A stretch of 64,000 bases of DNA from Ganoderma boninense (GCA_002900995.3 CM035314.1:1721372-1785371), one strand, 5' to 3'. Counted from the first letter of the stretch, positions 33,458 through 45,580 are shown. A program made the numbers and translations. Notes: generated by a model not told the origin, from the sequence alone.

Positions 33458-35725
33458 TCAATATCCGTATCTCCTGCTCAACCGCCTGCCAGGTAAGCAC
33501 CCCTCCAAGCCCCTTGCTTCACCGCCGCCCATCTCCCGGTCGTTCAGAACCAGGTTCGGGAACAGATGGTCGAGGTACTGCGCGATGATCGCCTTCTCGA
33601 GCCTCCCCCCGTCGTAGTTCCGCGCAAACGTCATCTTCAAGTCCAGCAAGCGCAGCGGGTGCGCGCGCTCGCGCGGCGCGGCAGGGAGGTCGAGCGCGTC
33701 GGGGATGCCGAGCTTCGTCATGCACAGCTGCTCCAGCGCGGGGCAGTGCTCGGCGAAGTGCCGCAGCGACGTCAGCGGGGGACGCGTGTGCGCGCGGTAC
33801 GGCGCCCAGCCGATGTGCAGCTTCTGCGCGCGCGGCCATGCGCGGGCGATCGCTGCGACATCCGCGTCCGCGAACGGCGTGAGGCAGTTCGCGAGGCAGA
33901 TGTCGACGCAGGAGAGGTCCTTGAGCGCGAAGAGCGGTTCGATGATCGCCGAGTACGAGCGCACGGTCGGGTCGTTCCAGACGACCTCGGAGGGGTCGTT
34001 GAGAAGGGTGATGCTGAGCTCGCGCAGGGACCGCGAGAAGCTCGCCTGTGCGATGATGGCGAAGAGCCGGTGGCTCTTCGGGGAGTAGTTCTCGTCCGAG
34101 GTTTGGAGTGTCAAGCTGCGGAGCGAAGGCGCGTCCAAGTACCCCGACAGGAGGCTCTGCAGGTGCGGCGAGTCACCGCGGAGACTAAGGCTGCTTAAGG
34201 AGGAACCATGCGCCGTAAGATCTGTATTCGCGAAGTCGACAATGTGCGCGTGAAGGGTCTGCATGTCGCCCATGTGCTCGAAAATGCTGCTCAACTGCTC
34301 CGGGTTGAGCGTGATAGATTGGTTGTAAAAGAGGAGGTCGCGGAGATGCGTGAGGCGAAGAAGGTGGGACACTATCGCGGGTCCGGGCCCTTGTCTGCCT
34401 GAGATTGTGAGGCGACGGAGAAGAGGCACGCCGGCGGCGAGCCCCATGAACATCGGGTCGACCTTGGGGGGTCCGGGGGGTACGATCGAGTTAATCGTCA
34501 TGCCAGACTCGGTGCCGAGACGGGAGACAGCGACCTCGAGGTCACGGAGAGCCGAGGAGCTGAGAAGGAGAACAGATGTATCTGCGGGGACCGAATGTCT
34601 CCAGGAAAGTCGTTGCAGCGAGGGGAGGAGGGATTTGCCCTTGTTGTGTTCTGTCAGAGAGCGGATGAGGGCAAGTTCCTTCGCGCCACAAGCTGCGATG
34701 CCAATTTCGCGAACGTGCGACGCGCGATGGAGGAAATGATTCCATTTCTCCCTATCCTTCGCAACCACGTCCTTGACGAAGTCGTCGGGGTCGATAAACT
34801 AAAAAACAACGAACGTCAGTTTGGCCTGGCTTGCACTTGTAAAACGACTATGGCAAAGAATTCAGAGGCATTCTGGTGACAGGACATGCTCCGAACTGCG
34901 ACGAGCCAAGTCACCATGCCTTCGCGAGGTCGGTGGACGAGAAATGGCAAGGAAACCTACGGACCCCGGGTTTACGTAGGCGCTAAAGGGGTCGAAGACA
35001 CCGGAATTCATGCGCATCGCACCACATGCTTACCGAGGATAGAGCAGTCGCCTATCGCATGTATCACAAGGATGCAAGGACTCACCTGCCAAAAGGGAGA
35101 GATCCACTTGGCTTCTGGTGAGAAGTTTCGGCCAGCGAGAAGATTCCACAGGGGGTGCAGAGCGGGCAGGTTCCTCCAGAGGACGTAAGAGGCGGGTTCT
35201 TGCCAGGCGCGGCAAACACGCGCGCACGCAGCAAGGGCGGCTCGATTACAGTGCCTTGCATAATTGCGTGAACGCGCGGAAAAATCCCCAGCAGGCGCTT
35301 ATACCTCGCCTACCAAATGCGGATGGATCACGGTCACATGCAACGCCAGCGCCGCCTGTGCGCCTCTACTGGTCTTAACTTCAGCCTGACTGTTCCCATT
35401 GTCCCCCACGCTTGTCTCTCAGTGGTTCTCAACGGGCCTCCTAGTTTACCTTTGGGCCCTCAGCTGCTTCGGGAGGTGCCATCCAAGAGACATGTCACAT
35501 CAAGTCACCAACTCGCTTCTGAAGCTTCCCAGGCGTCCTGATTTGGTAGGCGAGGTATAAGCGCCTGCTGGGGATTTTTCCGCGCGTTCACGCAATTATG
35601 CAAGGCACTGTAGATCCCTTATGGGACGATTGGAGATGATCGAAGAGATGGAGAAGGATGTCGTAGCTGTTCAGCGCGACCTGGACAGAGTCAGGTCGCA
35701 AACTTGAAGTCGCGACAGCGATCAT
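33458..35725 (-). CDS. F-box/leucine-rich protein gene split by a MITE
   Basis: F-box protein with an LRR-like body. The coding sequence begins at ATG 35725 (MIAVATSSLRPDSVQVALNS), followed by the F-box YDILLHLFDHLQSSHKGS. It is then interrupted by a 362 bp transposable element (35249-35610). It resumes at NRAALAACARVCRAWQEPAS and YVLWRNLPALHPLWNLLAG. A 287 bp intron (34799-35085), long for this genome, leads to the main exon from 34798 (FIDPDDFVKDVVAKDREKW). That exon has alternating leucine-rich segments (SLQRLSWRH, HLRDLLFYNQS, SLRSLTLQTSDE, ALEQLCMTKLG) and stops at 33458. Near 33487 a run of four G is probably one short. With five, the C-terminus would read VLTWQAVEQEIRILRQ and end at 33429. 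The insertion adds stops in frame, and no splice pair at the element ends restores the frame, so full-length protein is unlikely. A shorter product from Met 34768 (436 residues) remains possible. Confidence 0.72.
35249..35610. mobile_element. MITE with long terminal inverted repeats, TA target duplication
   Basis: A 362 bp non-autonomous DNA transposon. The left arm 35249-35319 (71 bp, beginning CAGTGCCTTGCATAATTGCG) and the right arm 35541-35610 (70 bp) are reverse complements, differing only by one A in a run of six versus five. The element is flanked by TA on both sides (35247-35248 and 35611-35612). A TA target site and ends starting CAGTG fit the Tc1/mariner superfamily. The 221 bp core (35320-35540) has no open frame of note, so transposition would need a transposase elsewhere. 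It sits inside the F-box exon of the gene at 33458-35725. Near-identical arms suggest a recent insertion. Confidence 0.92.
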
Positions 35726-36849
35726 ACGATGGCTTGGTGCAGATGGTAACGATCCGAGTGGGGAGTAAGAGGATTCCAGAGAGGAGAGGGGCGAATAAGC
35801 ACAATACGAGCATTCATGAGTAGAGAAATGACAGACCGTTTTATACGCTCCATGTAGGCGGGCTTCGCGGGACTGTGAAGGACAACGTCAGACTTACGTT
35901 GGCTTGCGGCCGGCACAGGAGAAGGGCGTACTTATGTTTGAATTATGTACTCGCAGCTGGATCCCGCAGCATCGGGATGTAGCGGTTCGTTGTCACCAGG
36001 GACTCTGATTTCGGCGAACGTACGCGGCTTATCGGCGGCGGGCAATCGATGGTGGCGCACGCTGAATACTTACACGGTCAATGTCCAAGCAGCTCTCGGG
36101 ATGTATTACCGACGGCGAGACATACCATCGAGGTCACTGTCGGTCGCAGGGAAGTGTAGAATCAGCCTCCAGGCTGCTTGGTGTGTAACCTTCCAAGCAG
36201 CGCATGCGCCGGCCACCACGACTCCCCCCGACGGCGGCAATCCTGGGGCACGCACAGCCACGTCCACATCAGTCCTGCGCCTCCGCCGACTCCCGAGTCC
36301 CAATCCCTCCGGGCACTCGACTTACTTCATTCGCTAACCCCAACTTGGCCTCAACAGTCCTAATTTGCTTGTCTGCTTACAGACTCATATTCTGCATCGT
36401 ACTAGAGCGTGGTAACGGTATATCGAAGATGGAGATATCAGAGTGCAGGAGACGCGCGCCAGACTCATCGATTGTTGGCTGGAGGTATCCCGGCTGGCGT
36501 ATTTGAGGGTATTTGGTGGACAGACTTGAGGCTTGAGGCCACATAATGTTTCAGGTTGCTTTCTCTGGGAATAGCTGAATAATACCCAAAGCTAACTTCT
36601 CTTTCAGTAGGTCCGTTGGCCAGCAGCATGCTCCATCAAGGCTCAACTTACCAGTGGGTCTATCTTATGTGCGTGGCCTGACACTTTCTCAGTCATTTCT
36701 AACTTCTCGTACTGGTACAGTGCACTCAGGAGTGTGCACAGTCCGGTACGTTTTAAAGGACGGTTTAATCCACGCCTAACCAGTCAGCCTCATGAGTCGT
36801 GCCACTCCACCCCATCCTTGCGTCTGACTGCAAGGTTTCCCCTGACACG
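35726..36849. other. Divergent promoter region between F-box gene and AA9 gene
   Basis: The region contains the upstream flanks of the minus-strand F-box gene and the plus-strand AA9 gene. Several 60-130 codon frames at 35945-36506 overlap on both strands and show no domain. A TTTTAAA motif near 36752, about 95 bp before the AA9 start, could serve as a TATA-like element. Confidence 0.4.
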
Positions 36850-37815
36850 ATGCGCCTCTTCTCGGCCGTGTTCCTCTCTATCTTCAATTATGTGTCCTTC
36901 GTTAGCGGACATGGCTATGTTGCCTCTATCACCGTAGATGGCAAGCAGTACATCGGAAACACTCCCTACGGCGGCAGTAATGGTAAGTTCTCGAAATGAT
37001 CTGGATTCGAGCTTCGCCTGATGCTTACCTTCTCTACATTTTCAGTCCCGTCGCCTATCCGAGCTATCACCGCCGTCGAGCCTGTGAAGGGCACGGCGAA
37101 CCTGGATATTTCCTGTGGTCATGGCGCGCAGAATGGTGCAGCACTCGCAGACGCTAGCCCCGGTAGCAAAGTAAGTTTCAAGTGGGTCAACAGTTCTGGC
37201 GGCGACGTACGTATCCATATCATCCACACCGCGCCGCCCTCCAAGTGCTTCCATGGCTCTGACCAAGATCAACTCTTCCCCTAGCAATGGCCTCACTCCG
37301 TCGGTCCTCTGATGACGTACATGGCATCCTGTGCTCCAGGGGGATGCGTCACGTTCAACTCCCTATCTGCCCAGTGGTTCAAAATACAGCAATCTGGCCT
37401 CCGTGCGGACGGCACTTGGGCGATGCAGGACCTCCATGACGGCCTACCTGTCACCGTCAGCCTCCCACCCAATATCGCCCCTGGGGAATACCTCATCCGC
37501 CATGAGATCCTTGCGTTGCATAGCGCACAGTCCATAGGTGGAGCCGAGTTCTACCCGTCATGTGCTCAGCTCAGGGTCGAGGGCGCCCAGACAGGCGTAC
37601 CCAGCTCGACCGTCTCCTTGCCTGGTGCGTACTCAGACACCGACCCTGGCGTCCTCTTCGACCCCTACGGCACGACTAGGGACTACCCGTTTCCTGGTCC
37701 GCCGGTGTCGCAGCTTGTCAACGAACCACCTGCAATGAGAGTTGCCGTGGTCGACGATGATGCGGCCATCGATTCTCTCGATGAGGATGTTGCCGTCGAC
37801 GGGGGCAGTCTCTGA
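36850..37815 (+). CDS. AA9 lytic polysaccharide monooxygenase (former GH61)
   Basis: Secreted copper monooxygenase that oxidatively cleaves cellulose or related glucans. The start at 36850 gives a signal peptide MRLFSAVFLSIFNYVSFVSG, with cleavage leaving His1 of HGYVASITVDG, one half of the copper histidine brace. Intron 1 follows YGGSN and joins PSPIRAITAVEPVKGTANLD. A second short intron precedes QWPHSVGPLMTYMASC, whose His is the second copper ligand. Axial and second-shell residues sit in GGAEFYPSCAQLRV (Tyr and Gln, about 37545-37580). Cysteines in DISCGHGAQ and PSCAQ fit the conserved disulphide. Length is about 265 residues after processing. After the catalytic domain there is no CBM1 but a Pro-rich then acidic tail (DDDAAIDSLDEDVAVDGG) ending at 37815. 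All three exons are in frame. Confidence 0.93.
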
Positions 37816-39750
37816 GCGTTTGAGCTCTGCAGCCTGCTCCGGTGGTGACACAACCCCGGCCTTTATCTACCATTCGCCGCCCCGCCCCTACCTATCTCTG
37901 CGGCCGCAAGGACGACGGTACCCCATCCCGTCCCCTTTCCAGACACGTCCAACTTTAACCAATCACCGCCACCCTTCTTGCCGTCCTACTGCTCTCGTTG
38001 AACGTTCGTCTTCGGGTCTCGGCACGAGCTCTGTCGTACCACCTGTTGTGCCTTGTCTATTAGTGGCTGGGTGTAGAGCGCTGCATGCTATTCAACGCCC
38101 TTTCGCTCTGAAATTGAAGCACTGTCTAAGTGTCTAAACGACTGGCGGATATCGATCATACCTCTGTAGCACTGACATTGGCGTGGCAGGCTGCCAGTGG
38201 CAGCGGAACGGTGCGGGGGTCTAGGGCCGAGGTATGACGGCCATTCCTGCTCAAGTTTGATCAATCCGTCTGTGCATCCCATCGACCTAGCGTAGATCAA
38301 GTACGAGAAGGCGGCATACGAATGCTCGAGCTTGGAAGTGACTGGCACAGACGCGGTTGAGGGAAGCTTGCCCTGAAGCATGTAGTGGCTGTGCCCGGCG
38401 GCATCGTCACGTCTGAGTCAGGTTCTCGTCCCACCTTGGCCTCCTGCTCCCACCCCATCCCTCGAACCTACTCCGCTCACGGTGTAGAGTGTAGTTCTCG
38501 TCGGCAACCAACTGCCTCGGTATGCGAAAGCTTTTCGGAGTCAACTATCTTCCACGTAAACTGCGTGCCGCCGACGAGGCCATCAACGTAACGGTTGGCA
38601 GCACGAGGACATCATGTACATCATATGGTCCGGCGACTTAGGCCTTCAGCAGTCTTCAAAACGCCCAGGAAGATAGCCCGAGGAGGGTTTACGTCAGCGG
38701 TGCCATAAGTGTTTGGGACCAGGGCCGGGAGGCGGGCAACTCTGGTGCCCGAGCTCGCTTCCACCATTTCCGCTCTCAATCTGCGGCGAACGGCAACGAT
38801 GTAGGCCGCTAAGACAGGACCTACATTTCTACCAACCAACTATGGCTCTGGATAGACCGATCCCAGGGTGTAAGTCTTTTATCGTGGCAATCGTAGTCGT
38901 ATTAGGGCACCTCCAGTTTGTATGAACTCATCTTTCCCCCTTGTCTACTTGCATCCATGTCAATGTTCTGACATGATTAATTGGATATCTATAGACTCCA
39001 TCAACTATATGTTCATTCTCACGCCCTAAGTATTCCTGGAAGTCTCGCGGCACTCATAGCGACCGGCTCGTATGGTGCGTTTGGGCTTTTATCATTAACG
39101 CTCATGAAATGCTTGCATATCTCACGCTAGGCGGCCCACTTCCGAGGCTGCAAATCGAACGTACCTCAACAAGCATTCCTGGTCTCCGAAATAACTAGTA
39201 TGGTTTGCCTGTCAACCAAGCCTACGAATGAGAATGCCCCTCTTCGCGGGTCGCCCGCGCCTGCGTGACGGAGGGCGAGCCTGGAACCGATTAGCGGTCC
39301 TATAATCCATCTCGTTCCTCTCTCTGATCACCTCTTAGTTCTACAACTGGAATGCCCGATGGAGAGATTGCAAACCTACGATGCCATCCCTCTGATTCTG
39401 AACATTCATGCGACCGTGTTGCGCCTGACGCCCTTCTCGTAAAGTTTCCCTCGCATGGATATCAATTCCTGACAGGCTTGCACTTTCCCTGAAGAGTAGC
39501 AGTCGCTGCTATAGGCGAGCCGCAACAGGGATCCCGGTTGCGAGGAACTTCGCGAGTTGTCCTCCATGTGAGTTCTATGCGCCTTACTTCCGTCAGCTGG
39601 TATTAACCCAAATGGCCAAGTAAGACTTCATACCAGATCAGGAACGCACGCACCAATCTGTGAGACCACATACGACATCGCTCTCTCGTTCGCTTAAAAG
39701 CCTCGCAAACAAGATCGCCCCATGTGCCGTCTACACCTTCCAGTCCAACA
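37816..39750. other. Gene-poor region between AA9 and P450
   Basis: 1.9 kb without a supported gene. Frames at 37742-38137, 38088-38381 (minus) and 38385-38591 have no domain and do not combine into a spliced product I recognise. The last few hundred bases form the promoter region of the P450 gene. Confidence 0.4.
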
Positions 39751-41994
39751 ATGGCCGACGACCAGGCAGTCGGGTTCATCTGCATCGGGATACTGGTTTG
39801 CATCGTCGCGTACCGATGGAACCTCAGCCCGGTAAGCCCTGCTCGCATCGCATGTCGTCAATCTCACCAACAGCTGAGTGCACCTACACGCAGTTGAGCG
39901 ATATACCTACCGTCGGGGGCTCCTGGGTCCCTGGGCTGTCCTATCTTTCTTCGATCGCCATGGTCCGCCACCTGAAGGAGATCCTCCACGACGGGTACAA
40001 GAAGGTGCGTACTATCTCTCGTCCGCTGGCTGCCATGCAGGGTTCAGAATCCAAGTGGACGTTACTTTCGTTTGTAGCACTACGGCTCTGCTTTCAAGAT
40101 CCCGCTGCTGGACCGCTGGATGGTTATCGTCTCCGGCCCGAAGATGATCGAGGACATTCGGCGACGGCCCGAGTACGAGCTATCCTTCACACAGGCCGTC
40201 GAAGCAGTAAGTCCTTTTTCATTTGTCATCCGACCATTCTGGCGTCATCATTCTTATGCACCTATCAGCTCCTGCAGTACAAGTACAACGTCGGCCCAAA
40301 GATGCGAGATGATCCGTATCATCTCGCCGTCGTGAAGGAGAAGCTCCAGAATCGAACGCTCGCGAATATCATTCCTGACATGGTAGACGAAGTCATCCCG
40401 GCAGTACAGAGGTACGTTCCAGCCAAGGGGAAAGGCAGGTCCTTCAATCATCCTGGGATAACTGCCATGTAGTCTGACCAGAAAGTGCTGCCTCTAGAAT
40501 GGGTCAGCATGGACGTATCTTCCTCCGCGTTCAAGCTCGTTACACGTATGTGCGGCCGCGTCTTTGCTGGCTCGCCTATGTGTTCGTACCGTTTTACAAC
40601 CTAAATCTTAGAATATTCTGAAGTTGATTCGCATTCATTTTTAGGCAATAACGAAGAGTATGTCGACCTCTCTGTCCAGTTTGCCCTCGAAATCAACCAA
40701 GCCGGAAGAACTCTACGCATGTTCCCGGACGTTCTCAAACCGTAAGCATTTGTTGGATCCCTCCCTAAGTCAACAATATCACTGAGTTGTGCGTCATGCC
40801 TGTGCAGGATTGCGGCACTCTTCATCAACAGAGCAGTAAAGCGGACTAGTAACCTCACCATGTTACGCCTCCGTCCAACCATTCGTAAGCGCATAGCGGC
40901 CACTATGCGGGAGAAGGAGAAGGACCGGTTCTACAGACCGGTATGTTTTGTCGGTACACGATCTAAGCGTTCAGTTGATGCTCAGAGACCATATCCGATG
41001 CCTAGAATGATGCCCTACAATGGATCATCGACAAAGCCGTCACAAGGCACGAGACGGACATCGACATCACGGAAAGACTGCTCCTGCTGAACCTTGCGGC
41101 CAGTCACACATCCTCTAGCGTGCGTCCCATGTTCGGATGGTAGTCGTTGATCAGATAATTGACGACCCCTTTCACTGTTGCTTAGAGCCTGATGCAAGTG
41201 CTCTACCACCTCGCGGAGCGGCCAGAGCTTCTCGGGTCACTCCGGGAGGAGATCGAAGGCGCGATAGCGGCAGAGGGCTGGACCATGCCCTCCTTCGCCC
41301 GGATGTGGAAGCTCGACAGCGTCCTCCGCGAGTCCCAGCGCTACAACGGCTTCAACCTCGGTACGCACCCTTCCTCCGAATCCCGCCCCCCCCTGCGTTC
41401 CTGTGCTCCTGTGTTCCTGGTCGACACTAGAACGCGTGACGCTGACGGCTCCCGCTTCTGCTCGGGGCGTGCAGCATCGCTGGTGCGGATCGCGCTCAAG
41501 GACGTCGTCCTCGAGAACGGCATGCTCATCCCCAAGGGCACGATCCTCGGCGCGCCCGCGCACCCGATGCACAACGACGACGCGCACTTCCCCAACGCGG
41601 ACGTCTTCGACCCGTTCCGCTTCGCGCGCATGCGCGAGGCCGCGTACGACACCGAGAGCGCGGCGCGCCACCAGTTCGCCAGCACCTCCGCGGAGTACCT
41701 CCCGTTCGGCCACGGGCACCTCGCCTGGTAAGCTCCCTGATCCTCATCCTCGCTCCTGACTTGGTCGATGGGTACTGACTATTGAATGGGGGGCGCGAAC
41801 CCAGCCCGGGGCGACACTTCGCGTCGAACCAGCTCAAGGCGGTGCTCTCGCACATCATCCTCAACTACGACCTGAAGCTGCCCGAGGCGGAGCGCGGCAA
41901 GCCTCGACGCCCGCCTAACGAGTACCTCTCGCTCGCAGTCCTCCCACCCACAGGCGGGACCATCCTTGTGCGGAAGCGCGCCACCCCGGAGTAG
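39751..41994 (+). CDS. Cytochrome P450 monooxygenase
   Basis: Membrane-anchored haem-thiolate monooxygenase. ATG 39751 gives an N-terminal anchor (VGFICIGILVCIVAYRW), followed across an intron by LSDIPTVGGSWVPGLSYLSS. About nine further short introns separate exons encoding FKIPLLDRWMVIVSGPKMI-like and LLQYKYNVGPKMRDD segments. Next are an I-helix ERLLLLNLAASHTSSS (near 41080-41120) in place of the usual AGxDT, the K-helix ExxR as ESQR (about 41330), HPMHNDDAHFPNADVFDPFR, and the haem loop FGHGHLACPGRHFA. In the haem loop the ligand cysteine lies just after the last intron (about 41805). The stop is 41992-41994. The I-helix and overall pattern resemble the fungal ent-kaurene oxidase-like clans with (A/S)HT(T/S)S, but the substrate cannot be inferred. 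No frame break was found. Confidence 0.92.
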
Positions 41995-42588
41995 CTCCGA
42001 TTGCATATAGCCAGGATGGATCCGACCTATGTAGAGTTCGGTTGTACGATTGTATAGATGGCCTTGCTCCTGTACGTACGGGCGCACTGTATGATGATGT
42101 ACATCTTGACGTGGTAGCGTACTAGGGAGAAAGATCGCAGTGGGTACATAGTACCGACTGCGGGAGCATCGATGTCATTTTGCATGAGCAGGACAGATGC
42201 GAGTCCGATGGCGAGGCGGCGTGCAGCCGAGACGCATATGAGATTGATATAGTACAAGGGGCAAGAGAGACCGAGTTCGTGGAGTATATGGTCCCGTTGA
42301 GGTCCACCTTATACTACGATGATAATACACTATCCGGGATCGTGACTTGACGTAGGGGCATTTTCACGAGGAAGCGAGGGCATCTAGGACAGATTCCTCG
42401 TTCAATCCAAGCTACAAGGGAGTGGGCAGGGTCAGTATATGCGCTCTCCAGCTCTATACAACGCTGCATATACTCACAATCTATCCGCACGAAACGACCC
42501 GGCCAAAACGCGCAAGAGAGCAAGGCAGGAAGGTATCGCGATCAGCCCCCCATCCTCCGAGACACCACGCAACACGCTAGCGGAAAAC
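41995..42588. other. Convergent 3' spacer
   Basis: 3' flanks of the P450 gene and of the ZIP transporter. No coding signal or repeat was recognised. Confidence 0.45.
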
Positions 42589-45580
42589 TCACCCGATGGC
42601 AGCCATGGCGATCACGCCCATGAACAGGCTAACGAGCGCGAGCACCTGGCGGCGCACGCTGCTCCGCCACAGGTGCGCGTCCATGACAAAGTCGCCCGCG
42701 AGCATCTCCACACACGCGGCGTAGATGAGCATCCCTGCCGAGATCGCCGACATCACGCCCTGCGCGAGTATCAGGTGCGCTACAGGCATACATCCGCGCG
42801 CGTCAGCAAGCAGACCACACTATATGCGCCTAGGAGAGGAGCACGTACGCCCGCGGGTGTGGCCGTGGAGGGTGAGGAGGCCAAGGCCGATGCCGAAGGG
42901 CGTGGTGGCGGCGAATGTGAAGGCGAGGAGGGGCTTGAGCGTGTGGCCTGGGAAGTGGTGCATGCCATCTGTCCGTGAACGCGCATATAGTCAGATTTTG
43001 CCCCATATATGCGCCGGAAAGCGGGGTATATGCGTACGTTCGTGGTGCGACGACGGGAGACCTGCGATCCGGATGCCTAGAGACAGGCCCTCGAACAGCT
43101 GGTGGAACACGATCGCGATGACGAGCGAGGCTACAAGGCGTGGCGCAGACGCGCGTAGGTGAGCACGCAAAACGGAGAGAACGGGGGCGAGGGAAAGGAC
43201 GCACTGAACTCTGAACCGCGAGATATCGAGAGCGTCAGGCCGATGACTAGCGAGTGGACCATGATCCCCAATTGCAGCACCTGCCCGGCCCCACATTACA
43301 ATCAACCCCCGCATCGACTTCTGCGCGACAAACAGGGCACCACTCACAAGGATCCCGATGACCTGCCTCCGCCTCCCGACCTTCGTAACCTCCTCACCGC
43401 CCTCACCCCGTCCGTGCTCCTCGTCTGGGACATGGGCGTGCACATGTCGAGGTGCACCATTGTCCCCGTCTATATTGCTCATCCACCGCTCCATGTCCAA
43501 GTGTCCATGTCCATGCCCATGCCCGTGGCTGTGGCCGTGGCCGTGGCCATGACTGTGGTGCGAGTGTAATCCCGGGTCAGCACCATTACGGCTCCCGCCT
43601 CTTCCATGTCCATGCTGATCGGCGCGAAGACTCGATTGCTGAGGGGGCGGCAGCGACGCGTCTTTTGGCGTGGTCGGTTTTTGCGCATGCGCATGCGAGC
43701 CGGAATATCCGTAGCTATGCCTGTCTTGCTCAACGACATCCGCGCGACGCCCGTAGGCCGGCCAACGATGGTCCCGCTCGCGTTATACCACGGGAAGGAA
43801 ATGCCGAGGAAGCGGAAGCGCGACACGCACGCATGGTGGCTTGCATGGGCCTCGCGCGGTTCGTATCGGTGGTGTCCCCCCGAGAAGAACGGCTCCGATG
43901 CGTCGTCGTGCGAGTGTGCGTGCGCATTGGCGTGCTTGGAGCTGCGCGCCCTGGCGGTGCGCGGGAGCGTAGCCCCGTAGTTGCAGTGGCTGTCATCGCG
44001 CAGCGCGCCGCGCTCAGATGTCAGCGTGGGGGAGTGCGAACGGGAATGCGGCAATGAGTGCGACTGCGATTGTGAGCAGTGGGGCGAAGGAGACAGGGGT
44101 GGCTGTGGCGATTCGTTGGTGCGGGAGGGTGGAGGGAGGACAAGCGGTCGAGATGCTCCGGTCGTGGGAGGTCCACTGCTTGGAGTAGGGAGGCCATCGA
44201 TCCATGCATCGGAGGAGCCAGGCTGGCTTTGCACAAGGATAGTGGGGCGCGAGGGGAGGGTACCATCGAATTCCATTTGGATGGACTGGGTGGGAGAGGG
44301 CATGACCGACTCGGCTGGAGTAGAGGGTTCTGAGGGGTATGATTGAAGGCGCTCAACGAACGCTGTTGAGATGTCTGGAGATCGCGAGTGGTTTGAGTAC
44401 GATTCACAAGTGCAGAGAAGTTGGGAACTTGGCACATACATTCGACAAGGAATATAATCAATAATGATAGAAGACTGTGGTAAAACGGTCAGTAACATTT
44501 ACGTTGAAAGCACACACGACCCAGTGAAGGAGGACAGAATGGGTACCATGACAGTCGGGCTTCTTTGGATAACAGCACAGGGCATGCAACCAGACAACGT
44601 TGACCCTCCATACATTACACGCCCCATAGAAACGCTCGATGTGTGAGCGTCACGGGAATGAGGACGTGTGGCGGGTCCTATTCCTATTTTCGGACCAGCC
44701 AGTGGTCGGCTGGAGGAACAGGCATGGAACGCGACACGACACATCCGTGTAGCCCTCCTGCAGCGCCAAGGCAGTACAGGCAAAAGGCACCTGGCCTTTC
44801 AAAAGGCAACAGTTTCAGAGAGCACCATGGATGCGGCGAAGGGCAACGACGTCTTGTAGCAGGCCTTCGCACTCACGACTTGGCGGCGAAGAGATGGAGC
44901 AGAATCGTAATGTAAAAAGACGAGAGCAAGGCGGAACTCACACGATCAGCCCCGTGAAATTCCCAATCTTCCACCGTTCGTTCACGGCCGGCTTCTGCAA
45001 AGCCTTGAACGAGTCTTGGAGCAGATGGACGAAGGCGGTAGAGAGGATGACCCCGGTCCCAAAATGTTTTCCGATGAAGAAAACGATGCTGGGGACTCTG
45101 ACAGCACGGAATGTCGCAGTTACAGTGGGGAACGACACAGCTGAGGATGAGGAGCATTCAGCAGTCAGGGCACGGGCATTACGGGAGACGGCACAGCAAA
45201 CGTACCAGTCAGAGAGACTACAAAGATCAGAAGCATTATCAGCAATCGCTGAATGGTCTCCTGCTCGATCCCCATGTGGTGGAAAAGATCTTGAGGCTGC
45301 GTGCCAGTCGCATCTTGGGTGAAGATTCCAGACATTGCTGGGAGCAGTCGGACGCAGATCCAGAAGTTGGAAAAGCCAGGGGGAAGGAGACTCTACGGCT
45401 CTGGGAGAGCCGTGCGAGTGCAGCGTGGCAGAAGCAGGGTAATAAGGAGGAGAGCAACGCACGGCGAGGCGGGAGCCGATGACGGGAGGATGGCCGAGTG
45501 CAGTTGAGCAATTGACTGTTCTGCAGCAGCTTCGAAGTTCGCTTACATCGGGCGGGGACCGCATCGGTCGCTGAGCTCAT
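42589..45580 (-). CDS. ZIP family zinc transporter with His-rich loop
   Basis: Plasma or organelle membrane importer of zinc or iron into the cytosol. Start ATG 45580 encodes MSSATDAVPARC. Next come TM1 (ETIQRLLIMLLIFVVSL, near 45190-45250) and the second helix region VPSIVFFIGKHFGTGVILST with FVHLLQDSFKAL (about 45010-45110). A long cytosolic loop (about 44500-43390) holds His-rich clusters: HANAHAHSHDD, SHAHA, and a run of about ten Gly-His or Ser-His pairs near 43500-43560. The C-terminal half has VIGILV then, over an intron, LQLGIMVHSLVIGLTLS, the metal-site helix AIVFHQLFEGLSLGIRIAG, FPGHTLKPLLAFTFAATTPF, MSAISAGMLIYAACVEMLAG and the last helix ALVSLFMGVIAMAAIG at the stop 42589. The loop changes frame near 43790, where FPWYN gives way to RRADVVEQDRHSYGYSGSHA, probably a one-base indel. 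Confidence 0.87.

Noticed and set aside
34820..34880. Plus-strand LACTCKTTMAKNSEAFW that resembles an F-box segment
   Set aside because: It lies on the strand opposite the F-box/LRR gene, inside its intron, ends at a stop at once and has no flanking F-box sequence.
42439..44346. Long plus-strand reading frames opposite the ZIP gene
   Set aside because: They are antisense shadows of the GC-rich, His-coding ZIP exons, and the minus strand has the family motifs and splice sites.
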